A stretch of 64,000 bases of DNA. It comes from Rapana venosa (taxonomy: Eukaryota > Mollusca > Gastropoda > Neogastropoda > Muricidae). The DNA lies in the NCBI GenBank assembly GCA_028751875.1, contig CM054155.1, positions 53,316,431-53,380,430 on the forward strand, in the 5' to 3' direction. Numbering within the stretch: the stretch's first letter is position 1; each line of letters opens with the position of its first letter. The notes under the pieces are model-generated. The model saw only the letters and a program-made list of their open reading frames with translations, had not been told where the DNA came from and did not search any database. The translations under genes and the position numbers were made by a program. Of the stretch, positions 55,329 to 64,000 are shown piece by piece.

Positions 55329-56268
55329 ATGACATCTGGAGCTCCAAGGTGGTGTCCACCGGCACAAAGATCAGGCTGTTCAACTCCAACGTCAAGTCAG
55401 TCCTACTGTATGGAGCGGAGACATGGAGGACAACAAAGACCACCATCAAGAAAGTGCAGACCTTCATCTACAGCTGCCTGAGACAAATCCTCCAGATCCA
55501 CTGGCCTGACACCATCAGCAACGCAGACTGTGGCAACGTACCAACCAGCTGCCAGCCGAGAATGAAATCTGGCACAGGAGATGGGGATAGATCAAGCACA
55601 CCCTGAGAAAGCCAGCCAGTAACATCACAAGGCAGGCACTATCATGGAACTCCCAGGGAAAATGAAAAAGAGGAAGACCAAGAAACACCTGGCCACGCGA
55701 CCTTGAGGCAGAAACGGGAGAAGATGGGATATACCTGGAGACAGCTGGTGAAAATAGCCAAGGACAGTGGACTCTGGCGGACTGTTGTCGCCGGCCTATG
55801 CTCCAGGGGGAGTAATGGGCCTAAGTAAGTAAGTAAGTAATCTACTGTCTATAGTCAAGAAGAAATAACTGATGAGAAAAGTCTGCTGGATAAGAAGGAG
55901 AAGTTGTACTCTCTTGCTGCTGTGGTAAAACAAAGCATTACTTAGGAACACAATTAACCGTTGAACAGGTACAACAGTTATCACCACAAGACATTATTAA
56001 GTATTATACTAGGTATGAATCCCTTCTTGGAGCAAAAATGGTGAGAAGCCTAGGGCATACAGTTATTGTTTTCTATGCTAAAGCAACAAGTAGGTTCTTT
56101 AATGTGGACTCAGAAGCTGACTTAGCATATGACCTGTCACAAGATCCTGTTTTGTCTAAGACGCTGGAGACACTTGCCTGCGAGATGTATTATCGTTTTG
56201 GCGCCCTGTTAGCACCAGTAGTTGCTAATATAACTTTAAATCATATAAATTTTAACCACATAGAGAAA
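55329..56268 (+). pseudogene. first Polinton gene, copy 2, split by a LINE
   Basis: The ATG at 55,329 is followed by three codons before the LINE (55,338-55,840). The remainder resumes as TVYSQEEITDE, then TVEQVQQLSPQDI-like sequence, GAKMVRSLGHTVIVFYAKAT (56,032) and NVDSEADLAYDLSQDPVLSK to about 56,265. The codon that is TAG in copy 1 is sense here. An 18-bp insertion (GAAAAGTCTGCTGGATAA-like) and a frameshift near 55,920 separate it from copy 1. Confidence 0.6.
55338..55840 (+). mobile_element. RTE-like LINE 3' fragment
   Basis: The plus strand encodes TGTKIRLFNSNVKSVLLYGA, ETWRTTKTTIKKVQTFIYSC and LRQILQIHWPDTISNAD, the usual C-terminal region of RTE-like RT, then degenerate sequence and a (TAAG)n tail (55,823-55,841). 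Integrated four codons into the first Polinton gene; ATCT at both borders may be the target duplication. Confidence 0.85.
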
Positions 56269-56269
56269 G

Positions 56270-56724
56270 ATGGAAGCGCAGAACACAGTGACAACCAACA
56301 GGAAGCACAGGAGAATGTGACAAACCAAGCCAACAGGAATCGCAACAGACCCTTCCACAAGTCACAGCTGTCACCAAGAGTGGTAAGAGCCCTGGGAGAG
56401 TTGAAGCTGGCAAGAGGTTTGCGGAATGGAATCACTGAAAAAACTTAGTAATCAAGCAAAGCAAAAGATGTTATCTGGGGAAGCATCAGAAAAACAGATG
56501 CCTATAGAAACACCAAAAAAGACACACCACCAACAACAAATATTCAGTCTTACTTGTTATACAGCATAACTGTTGTTGGCATTGGTTATACAGCTTATAG
56601 AGTATGGAGCAACAAGCGACCAACAAAACAAAAACCGCTGCAAGAATAGAAGCCAAAACCACAGCCACAGCCTCAACCATAACAGAGCAAACAGCCTGAC
56701 AGTAAACCATTCAAAATGTGTTAA
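56270..56724 (+). pseudogene. second Polinton gene, copy 2
   Basis: Starts ATGGAAGCGCAG at 56,270, loses one base within twelve codons relative to copy 1, and then reads SPRVVRALGELKLARG in one frame or GKRFAEWNH-like in another. The codon that is a stop in copy 1 is TCA here (about 56,485). The membrane segment (SYLLYSITVVGIGYTAYRVW, 56,545-56,604) is kept, and an in-frame TAG follows near 56,647. Ends at TAA 56,722-56,724. Confidence 0.6.
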
Positions 56725-56765
56725 TATAGTTATAGAAATATTTAATTTTTACATATAGTAGAAAT

Positions 56766-56996
56766 ATGAGTACAGAAAAAGAGAGTAGTTAATTTGATCT
56801 ACCAGCCACTGTTATTGGTGGTCTCAGCATTAGCAATGCTATGTTAGGAAAGAACCTTCTGAAAATGAAGCCTGTTGATCTAGGAAAACTAGAATTTGAG
56901 AACAGTGCCATGCTAGTTGTGGTTGTAACAGCATCCATTGCTTCAAAAGACTTCTTGGTTAAGCAGAGAATCATTCCAGAAAATATTAGCCCATAA
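56766..56996 (+). pseudogene. third Polinton gene, copy 2
   Basis: ATGAGTACAGAAAAAG at 56,766 is followed by a stop after eight codons. The same frame then continues TVIGGLSISNAMLGKNLLKM, LGKLEFENSAMLVVVVTASI and KDFLVKQRIIPENISP to a stop at 56,994-56,996. The internal stop of copy 1 is TTA here, while the early stop here is absent in copy 1, so the two copies carry different lesions. Confidence 0.6.
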
Positions 56997-57007
56997 GTAG
57001 AACCACA

Positions 57008-57415
57008 ATGGTTTCCTTAGTGATGATGGTTGGTGGTGCTGTAGTTAATGCACTTGCTATTACAGGTAGCAACTACTTGTTTTCTAAACTTCATACAGAC
57101 CAACAAAGGAAGAGACATGATAAAGCAATAGAACAACTAAACAGAGCACAGGAAGAATTCGAAAGACAAAGAATTGCTCAGTTAGACTTTATTAACGAAA
57201 AACTTCGTGAACAAGGACATACCACAAAAACCTTTTCTGATGTTGATGTGCCAATTAAAAAGTATTACATTGTGACAGGCACACAACTATTTCCTATTAC
57301 TAAACCACAGCTTTGTGATTATTATCAGCCCATGGAAACCCAGAAGAAGGGTGAGATTGCATTCATTGTGGTGGGCATGACAATTGTATATTTCTTAGCA
57401 CAGAAGGTTGGTTAA
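57008..57415 (+). CDS. fourth Polinton gene: intact 135-aa membrane/coiled-coil protein
   Basis: The uninterrupted frame starts MVSLVMMVGGAVVNALAITG, a hydrophobic helix (residues 2-22). It continues with a charged coiled-coil-like region (about 28-75: HTDQQRKRHDKAIEQLNRAQ, QRIAQLDFINEKLREQG), a Lys/Tyr/Pro-rich middle and a second hydrophobic helix (GEIAFIVVGMTIVYFLAQKV) at the C-terminus. Two membrane segments around a helical region fit a small virion-membrane or scaffold protein. It is a recurrent Polinton gene type; I cannot name its function. It is the only clearly intact Polinton gene in the window. The start is the first ATG, 9 nt after the previous gene's stop. Confidence 0.75.
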   Translation: MVSLVMMVGGAVVNALAITGSNYLFSKLHTDQQRKRHDKAIEQLNRAQEEFERQRIAQLDFINEKLREQGHTTKTFSDVDVPIKKYYIVTGTQLFPITKPQLCDYYQPMETQKKGEIAFIVVGMTIVYFLAQKVG

Positions 57416-57450
57416 CCAACAGGCAAATTTTTTAAAATTATATTAGAACA

Positions 57451-60400
57451 GTGGATGCCAAGCTTTATAAGATCTACTACACACCAAAAGGGTACTGGAA
57501 AAGACAGGCAGCTATTAGCAAACTAAGCATTGCAGCAAGTTCTGAAGTAGCAAAAAGTGGCCGTCTCACTCACTCACTCACTCATCCCTTGTTCGGGACG
57601 ACCGTTGGGGTACCCGCACGGACGCTGCAAGTGGACCGCCAAATGGTTCTGTCCTGGGCTGTTTTCAGGAGGTTTGGTACAGTGAGGCCGGTCCACTCCT
57701 TGATGTTGGATATCCAGCTTTTGCGTGGTCGTCCCTGCCTCCTTGCTCCTTCCACCATTCCCTGCAGGACTGTCTTTGACAGGCTGTTATGCCTTGTTGT
57801 GTGGCCAAACACTTCAGTTTCCTCCGTTTGACTGTATCTAGCAATGGTTCTTGTTTGCCAGCCAGTGCCTCGATCTGCTGCCAGACTTAGTCATTGGTTT
57901 TGCGGTCTCTGTAGGTGATGTTCAGGATCCGCCTGAGGCACTTCATCTCAAAGCTTGGAATGCGACGTTCTAAATCGGCAGTAAGTGTCCATGCTTCACA
58001 GCTGTACAAGGCAATGGATGTGACGAGTGCCTTGTAGAGTCTGACCTTAGTGTGGGTTCTGATGTTGTGGTTTCTCCACACTTTCGCCAGCTTAGTCATG
58101 GAGGAGAGTGCCACAGCAAGTCTGATCTTCACCTCTTGTGTGCTCGTGCCTTCTTTGGTGATGACTGCTCCAAGGTACTTGAAAGTTTCCACCTCCTACT
58201 AGTGTCTCGCCACTCATCTTGATGCTGGTGGGAGTGGTCGGTTGGGTACTGTTCACTAGGATCTTGCTCTTTTCCGTGCTGATCTCCATACCGTGGGCAT
58301 TGGCTGATGTTTCCAGTCTGGTGGTGAGATCCTGGAGTTCTTCACTGCGGCCCATGAGATCAATATCGTCTGCGAATCGAAGATTGCAGACTGGCCTTCC
58401 TCCTATGTGGATTGTGGTCTTGAAGTCAAGGAGGGGCCTCCTGCATGATGTTCTCCAGGAACACGTTGAAAAGAACGGGGGATAGCGGGCAGCTTGTCGA
58501 ACTCCAACTGAAGCCCGGAAGAACTCCCCGATTTCTCCACCCATGAGGACTGCACTGTGGGAGCTGTCATACAGCGCCTGGATGACTTGAATCAGGTCCT
58601 CGTCGAAGCTATAGTCTCTCATGACTTGCCACAGAGCTTCTTGCCACACTCGGTCAAAGGCTTCTTGAAGTCAATGAAGTTGTTGTAGAGCTGTAGCTGA
58701 TGTTGGAGATGCTTCTCTATGAGCATTCTGATGTTGAGATCTGCTCGACAGTGCTTCGACCTGGTCTGAATCCTGCCTGTTCTTCTGATAGGATTTCTTC
58801 GGCTTGTGGTTTCAGTCTGTTCAAGGCAATGCGTAGCATAACTTTGCTTGGATGGCTTATCAGACTGATTGTTCTGTAATTTTGGCACTTCTTCAGGTCT
58901 CCCTTCTTTGGAAGTGGAACTATGATGGATTGGGTCCACTAATCAGGCCACTCTTTGCTGGTCCAGATGCGTTGGCAGATGATTGTTAATGCCTTGATCA
59001 TCTCTGGGCCTCCGTTCTTGATGAGCTCAGCCGGGATGTTGTCAATCCTGGTGACTTGCCTCCTTTCAGGGATCTTACTGCTTCTTCTACCTCTTCCTCC
59101 AGCACCTGTGTGCTTTCAGGATCTGATGGTCTGGGATCTTGCTCGTGAAGTTTGTTCGGATCAGCCTTCAGCTTGTAGTTGTACAGGTCTCTGCAATATT
59201 CTGTCCATCTCTTCATGATAGTGGCGCTCTGTGTAAGGACTGACACCTCTTTGTCTTCAAAAACGGAGGTCTTTGGCTGCTGGGACTTGGTTAGTACCTT
59301 GATGGTCTGGTACGCCTCTTTGCTGTCTCCTTTCGCCATTGCCTTCTCAACCTTGGAGCATTGTTCTGACATCCAGTTCCCCATGGCCTCAGTCATCTTT
59401 TCTTGATTGACTGTTGACTGTTCTATACTCTTCGGCCGTTTCTGGGTTTTTGTTCTTCACTGGCTTTAGCTCCCTACGTTGGTCGCACAGGTCCAGGATA
59501 TCGTTGGTAACCCACGGTTGGTTCTTTTTCCTTTTTTTCCCAAGGATCTCCAGCGCTGTCTCCTGAATGGTCTTGCTGAAGGTCTCAGTGAGGTTGTTGA
59601 TGTCATCTTGGAGGAAATTCAATGCTGCAAATCTGCCCCCTATCTCAGCTTTAAAGATTTCAGCGACTTCGGGGTCCTTCAGCTTTTCCATGTTGAACCG
59701 CAAACGGGGATTTCTCTTCTGGTTCTTGGTCTTCAGCTTGATCTGTAGGGTCATGAGTACCATGTCGTGGTCACTGCCAATATCAGCACCAGGGAAACTT
59801 CTTGTCTCGGCTTTGTTGATGCTCGACTTAAATCGTTTGGGGGCCGTCTAAATAAGCAATATGGCAGAAATATTTACCTGCTCCAAGACACATTAACAGA
59901 CCCACCTTCATCAAAATAACGCAAGATGATACTCATCAAGTAGACCTTTATATTTACCCCCATGACACAATCAGAAGAAAGAGGTATAAGTATGCACTGA
60001 CTATGGTGGACGCAGCTTCTAGGTATAAAGATACAGAGCCCCTTACTAAAAAGAGTGCTACTACAACCACAGTTGCTTTGCAAGAGATCTATAGATGCGG
60101 CCCATTAAAGTATCCCAGACTCATCCAGTGTGATGATGGAAAAGAGTTTAAAGGAACATTTAATCAGCTGTTACTGAACCATGGAGTATCAGTAAAAAGA
60201 GGCATACCAGGCAACCACAGATCTCAAGCACTGGTTGAAAGCTTTAACAAACTGTTAGCACAAAGACTGTTTGCATTTAAGTACCACCAAGAAATCATGA
60301 CCCCAGGCACCCGAAACACAAACTGGGTAAGAAGACTGCCTGCAGTTTTAAGAGCAATGAACTCTGAAGTAACTAAAGCCACGGGGTTAAAACCTGGGAT

Positions 60401-60692
60401 GCCATCAAACGCAAAACAATACAGCAGCACAACCAAACAACACCCTCTAAGCAACAGCTAATACCCTTTGGGGAAAAAAACTTTGAGATATTTGTATGCT
60501 CCTGGAGAAGCGGAAGCCAGCAACAGTCACAATCGAGCAACAGATCCCATCTGGAGCATAGACACTTATGAAATAAAAAAAGTTGTGGAGATGGATCCTC
60601 CTATTTATTATTTGTCACTGCCTGCACCACAGCGAGCTTTTGTTAGAGAGGAACTTCAGCTAGTGCCACCTAATACTGTCCTGCTTCAGTAA
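57451..60692 (+). pseudogene. int: Polinton integrase (DDE), copy 2, split by a LINE
   Basis: The ATG at 57,451 starts the N-terminal part (KIYYTPKGYWKRQAAISKLS), cut at 57,567 by a LINE. It resumes at 59,842 (AIWQKYLPAPR-like) and carries the catalytic core in one frame: TMVDAASRYKD (first Asp, 60,009), LIQCDDGKEFKG (second Asp, about 60,132) and NHRSQALVESFNKLLAQRL (Glu, about 60,237), about 35 residues after the second Asp as in retroviral integrases. After a frameshift near 60,450 the C-terminal domain follows (YLYAPGEAEASN, DPIWSIDTYEIKKVV, APQRAFVREELQLVP) to TAA at 60,690-60,692. The core would be catalytic, but the gene is interrupted. Confidence 0.85.
57567..59841 (-). mobile_element. 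RTE-like LINE, 5' truncated in the endonuclease
   Basis: Flanked by GGCCGTCT at 57,559-57,566 and 59,842-59,849. On the minus strand: endonuclease end with GADIGSDHDMVL (59,780), linker (NQPWVTNDILDLCDQRREL; TEYCRDLYNYKLKADPNKL), KGGKSPG (59,060), a broken RT with DPIHHSSTSKE-like and GVRQ (about 58,500), RFADDIDLMGRSEEL (58,375), FKYLGAVITKEGTSTQEVK (58,185), SCEAWTLTADLERR (58,000) and a (TGAG)n tail (57,567-57,590). Same family as 48,191-49,289. The presence of an insertion in integrase shows that this Polinton was already immobile or later disabled. Confidence 0.9.
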
Positions 60693-61000
60693 GGTAGGCT
60701 ACTATTTCATCAGAAGTAAGTGACTGCATGGTCTCATCTAACTGGTTTTTTAATATGACGCCTTGGCACACTTTTGCTAACAATGAAGCTGTTTGGATAT
60801 GCTCTCATCACACTAACAATTTCTAGAATATTATTTAACACATCTTCTTTCGTACCATGATCAAGTTTTATTTCTACTTGATGGCCAAAGTCTTCTATTA
60901 TGTCGCGCTGTAAAAGCAGAGAAGAGGTCTTGTACCACTGCCATAGGACTTGATAAAGTGTATACAACTTCTATATTGATAGGAAATTTTTTTTTAAAAA
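60670..61000 (-). pseudogene. small unknown ORF between polB and integrase
   Basis: Minus strand, in two frames: LLLQRDIIEDFGHQVEIKLD, TKEDVLNNILEIVSVMRAYP (to 60,735), then QLDETMQSLTSDEIVAYLTE ending about 60,670 over the integrase stop. It could be the end of polB after a frameshift or a separate small gene. I do not recognise it. The degenerate counterpart in copy 1 lies around 33,380-33,700. Confidence 0.35.
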
Positions 61001-61164
61001 TTAATGGATTACTTTGTTCTCCAGTGACCAAGTGCCTATGAGTGCTCTGGTGAAGAATATTTTCATTTTGTGCCCTGTGCAATCAATATCTTTTTTCTAA
61101 CCACAGTTGTATTGATCTGGTGCAGGTTTGAGCAGAGCATTGGGTTGTCATGATGAAATACCAT

Positions 61165-61532
61165 ATATTGAATTCATATATAGGTGTATTGTGTGGGTGT
61201 GCGTGTGCATGTTCGCACACACACGTACGTGCGTGTGTACGTGCTGCGTATATGCGTGCGTAAAAATAAGTTTTATGTCTTCTAGTCAATGGGTTTAAAA
61301 TTGTGTTCACAATTGATGTGTGTGCGTGCGTGCGGGTGTTTGCGTGTGTGTGCGCATGCGCGCGTGTGTGTTGGTGTGTGTGTGTGTTTGTGACATTTTA
61401 TTTGAAAACCAATATGAAATATAGCTTTTGTGTCTTTGATATATTTGATATGTATCAATCTGCCTGTCAGTATTGTAATTGCCCTTCATGGGATGATTAA
61501 AGTGTTTTTGACTTGACTTGACTTGACTTGAC
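61165..61532 (+). mobile_element. short LINE/SINE 3' end with (TTGAC)n tail
   Basis: Flanked by TACCAT at 61,159-61,164 and 61,533-61,538 and ending in TTGACTTGACTTGACTTGAC. It contains (GT)n arrays at 61,195-61,260 and 61,318-61,390 and the 3' UTR-like segment CCCTTCATGGGATGATTAAA. No coding sequence. Removing it restores continuity with copy 1 of polB. Confidence 0.75.
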
Positions 61533-63240
61533 TACCATGCCTTCATACAGAGCCTCTTTGTAGTTATCATGATGCTTGTTTTGACCACCTGTTTGCCAAC
61601 ATCTTTTGCCTTTTTTATGACACCTGTCTGGCTTGCAAGCTATACATCTTGGCCCTTAGCCCTACATATTCTTTGATAATAGTGCCGTTCATCTCATCCT
61701 TCATGGTGCCAATGACTTTTTTGTTTACTGTTGAATGCAAGGGGCTGTCTTTTGGATAATCACAGGTGTCATACCATGACTCTGATCCCGGCGCCACGTC
61801 TTCTGCAAGGTCTTTGTATATATCTTCTGTAGGTATGTCTAGGATAAAAGGATCTGTTTAAAGTAATCATACAAGAACTCCAGCATCAACAGCTTTGACA
61901 GCTCTAGCACGCTGAGCCCAATGAATACTGGTTTGTCTAGTTTAACCTGTAACTTTTTCATCATGATACCATACAGACTGTCATGGAATTGTCTGAAGTC
62001 TTGGTAACATGGCTTTGATGTTAGCTTTATGGCCTCGTTTTCCTTTGTGACTAATCTGACATATTTTCTTTTGTGCGGGTTCTCCATTGTTTTGCAAAAG
62101 CAGCTGTTGTTCATGAGCTTGAAGTAATCCTTTTCTGATGCGTCCGTTGTCTTCGTTCTTAGATGATGTATGGTTTCATGAATTGCTGTTGATCAAAAAC
62201 AATGATGCATTGAACAGCAGTAAGAATTAACCCGTGCCTTAGATAGAACTGCAGCAGTCTGTAGTGGCATACATACTTGCTCTTATCATTCAGGTTTGGT
62301 ACAAGCTTTGGTGGTTCTTTTGGTGATGTTTTGAGCCTTTCTGCAGCCATTGGGTAGTCATTGTGTGCATCATGTAGTTCATGGGGATACATCAGATCAA
62401 CTTCTTAGATCCATCCCTTTGGTTGGTCAGGTACCATGTGCAGCAATGCTTTTAGAACCTCATCAACAACAAAGGGACCGATGTATATCTGACAGTTTTG
62501 CAATGGCAGTAACTGACACATCGCCTACCCATACAGGTTGTTTGCGTCCAAGTACATGATGTACTTTTAAGGTTTGCTAGGATCATAGTCTTCTAAATAG
62601 TTGTTGTTGGCCTTAGAGTAATTGTGTGTTGCCATACTGATGCTGCCACACAGACCATCTTCAATCATTTGCAGCATAGGTAGGTCAGACAACAAATCAA
62701 TCGCACCCCAGTAAACTTTAAGAAAGCATCCCAGGACATTCCTGAAGCTGTAATATAATGTGATGGATCTAGACCATAGTGCTTTATGCCAGTCTTTCTG
62801 TAGTTCTCAAAGACATCAGCAAGCAAACACGCATCAGCCAGAAGATACTGATCATGGTAATCACCCATCGTCTGATACTGCGTCTTTTGCCACACCCACT
62901 GAGCATGCTGATAGTCATCATCACTGATTCACCTGACCTGTCAGTCTGCTGAAGAAAGCTTCTTTTGGTGGAAGCTCTTCTTCATCAAACCTTTCCCACA
63001 AATCCATGTACTCGTAAGGATAGACGCCTTTTTGTGCAAGCTTTGTGTCAAAGTATTTTTCTGTGATAGGACAAGTACTCAATGATGAAGACAAGGATTC
63101 TAGAGATCCCATCAGATGTTGTGCAGAATCAAAGAATGACAGACTATTTAGTGTAAAAGTCAGGTACTTCTCTGATGACTGTGCAATGCAGTAGGCCTTA
63201 TACTCATTAGTCACTGCCTGCATGATCAGGTGCGAGTCAT

Positions 63241-63396
63241 AACCTCTTAGATTGTGGAAGAAGACCGGCAGCTTCCATGTTTTAGGATCTACCTTTAGTT
63301 GCAGGCTACACTTACTACTTAACCTCTTAGATTGTGGAAGAAGACCGGCAGCTTCCATGTTTTAGGATCTACCTTTTGTTGCAGGCTACACTTACT
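63241..63396. repeat. 80-bp tandem duplication in polB
   Basis: AACCTCTTAGATTGTGGAAG to CACTTACTA occurs at 63,241-63,316 and again at 63,321-63,396, differing at one position (TTTAGTTG versus TTTTGTTG). Copy 1 of the element has it once (about 35,610-35,690). The second unit ends exactly where the LINE begins, so the duplication is probably linked to that insertion. Confidence 0.85.
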
Positions 63397-63399
63397 ATC

Positions 63400-64000
63400 T
63401 TACAACCAATGGGCCGGAACAGTTGGTCAGTTTGGAACTGGGGAGACCAACGACAGGGGACTACGTCTGCTGGAGTTTGCCTGCACCCACAGACTTACCA
63501 TTGCCAATACCCTCTATCCCCACAAGCAGTCAAGGAGGACAACCTGGCATGCGCCAAACGGCAAGATCCATAACCAAATAGATTTTATCTTAACACCAAA
63601 CGGCGCTTCAAATCCGCATCAACAGAGCCAAAAAAAAAGAACCTACCCTGGAGCGACATAACAGCGACCACGACCTTGTGCTGCTGGTTTTTCAAAATGA
63701 AGCTGAAAAAAAAAAACAGCCAGCAAACCCACGTATCAAATTTGACGTGGACAAACTAAAAGATCCAGATTCGAGGAGATCTTCCAAGCTAAGCTTGGCG
63801 GAGTTTTTGCGGCTTTAAACCCCTCCTGGACAATGACACCAATGACCTCACCAACAAACTTTTAATGAGGCAGCCCAGAAACAGCAGAGGAGGTACTCGT
63901 CGTCAGAGGAATAAACACCAGCCATGGACTACCAAGACATCTTGGACCTCTGCGATACAAGAAGAGCACTGAAACCAACCGGGTTTCTTCAACCCTAAAA
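63400..64000 (+). mobile_element. RTE-like LINE, endonuclease region (runs off the window)
   Basis: Plus strand: WAGTVGQFGTGETNDRGLRL, LEFACTHRLTIANTLYPHKQ, TTWHAPNGKIHNQIDFIL, then DHDLVLLVF (63,672), the endonuclease end with its SDH-like motif, and PWTTKTSWTSAIQEEH-like linker to 64,000. Frames shift near 63,640 and 63,700. The 5' end joins polB directly. Confidence 0.8.

Larger units (their letters stand above)
54451..63399. mobile_element. second Polinton, head-to-tail with the first, 3' part missing
   Basis: Starts with a terminal repeat (54,451-54,604) and repeats the first element's order: minisatellite, four small genes, integrase and convergent polB. It is cut at 63,399 by a LINE; the capsid genes are not in the window. 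Gene sequence is about 85-95% like the first element by eye. Three LINE-type insertions (55,338, 57,567, 61,165) are private to this copy. Confidence 0.9.
61020..63399 (-). pseudogene. polB: Polinton DNA polymerase B, copy 2
   Basis: Minus strand from 63,399: VDPKTWKLPVFFHN then LRGYDSHLIMQ (exonuclease), LSTCPITEKYFDTKLAQKGV, DDYHDQYLLADACLLADVFE-type exonuclease III motif (62,860), DPSHYITASGMSWDAFLKF (62,765), MYLDANNLYG (motif A, about 62,560), KLVPNLNDKSKYVCHYRLL (62,315) and the motif B region NNSCFCKTMENP (about 62,110). Then KLDKPVFIGLSVLELSKLLM (61,990), LHSTVNKKVIGTMKDEMNG (61,755) and YVGLRAKMYSL. Stops interrupt motif A on both sides. The DTDS motif C is not present where expected near 61,850. 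A 368-bp insertion lies at 61,165-61,532. The N-terminal third is replaced by the LINE at 63,400. Confidence 0.8.

Overview
The window looks like metazoan, repeat-dense, intergenic or intronic DNA. Long (CA)n, (GA)n and (TATAG)n arrays, CR1/L2-like, L1/Tx1-like and RTE-like non-LTR retrotransposons, tRNA-derived SINEs and Polinton (Maverick) elements point to a marine invertebrate. A mollusc is my best guess, from the style of the repeats and not from a marker gene. Only two short stretches resemble host exons: 1-131 (minus) and about 28,174-28,292 (plus). There is a 500-bp N gap at 18,519-19,018.

Layout. 1-5,900: possible exon, microsatellites, an internally deleted CR1/L2-like LINE (minus, 2,520-4,190) whose leader carries a 2A-type motif, then tail fragments of a SINE family. 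5,920-18,518: an inverted, partial second copy of the Polinton interior, carrying an L1-like element (8,276-12,704) and a SINE (12,800-13,098). 19,019-27,620: poorly polished sequence holding another LINE and a third copy of a ~3-kb module. 27,620-30,270: microsatellites and the possible terminal exon. 30,275-53,794: a nearly complete Polinton with 159-bp terminal inverted repeats. 53,795-54,449: (TG)n and a full SINE. 54,451-63,399: a second, head-to-tail Polinton, cut off by a LINE that runs out of the window (63,400-64,000).

Polinton gene order, left to right in the 30.3-53.8 kb element: four small genes of unknown role (plus), a DDE integrase (plus), protein-primed-type DNA polymerase B (minus), a hydrophobic/helical protein (minus), an unknown protein (minus), a putative minor jelly-roll capsid protein (minus), a large conserved Polinton protein (plus), a coiled-coil/hydrophobic protein (minus), the major capsid protein (plus) and the A32-type packaging ATPase (plus). 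Together these would make a self-synthesising, virion-forming transposon: integrase and PolB for transposition and replication, the capsid proteins and ATPase for packaging. Almost every gene is broken by frameshifts, stops or nested retrotransposons. The one clearly uninterrupted Polinton gene is the 135-aa membrane/coiled-coil protein at 57,008-57,415.

Nesting can be read from target-site duplications. The Polinton came first, then L1-like, SINE and RTE-like insertions, then the ~12.6-kb inverted duplication (or an assembly fold-back), because both arms carry the same insertions at the same sites. Several blocks (about 16.9-18.5, 19.0-27.6, 32.6-35.2 and 45.3-47.0 kb) have excess homopolymers and indels that look like unpolished consensus, so reading-frame breaks there are weak evidence of biological decay.
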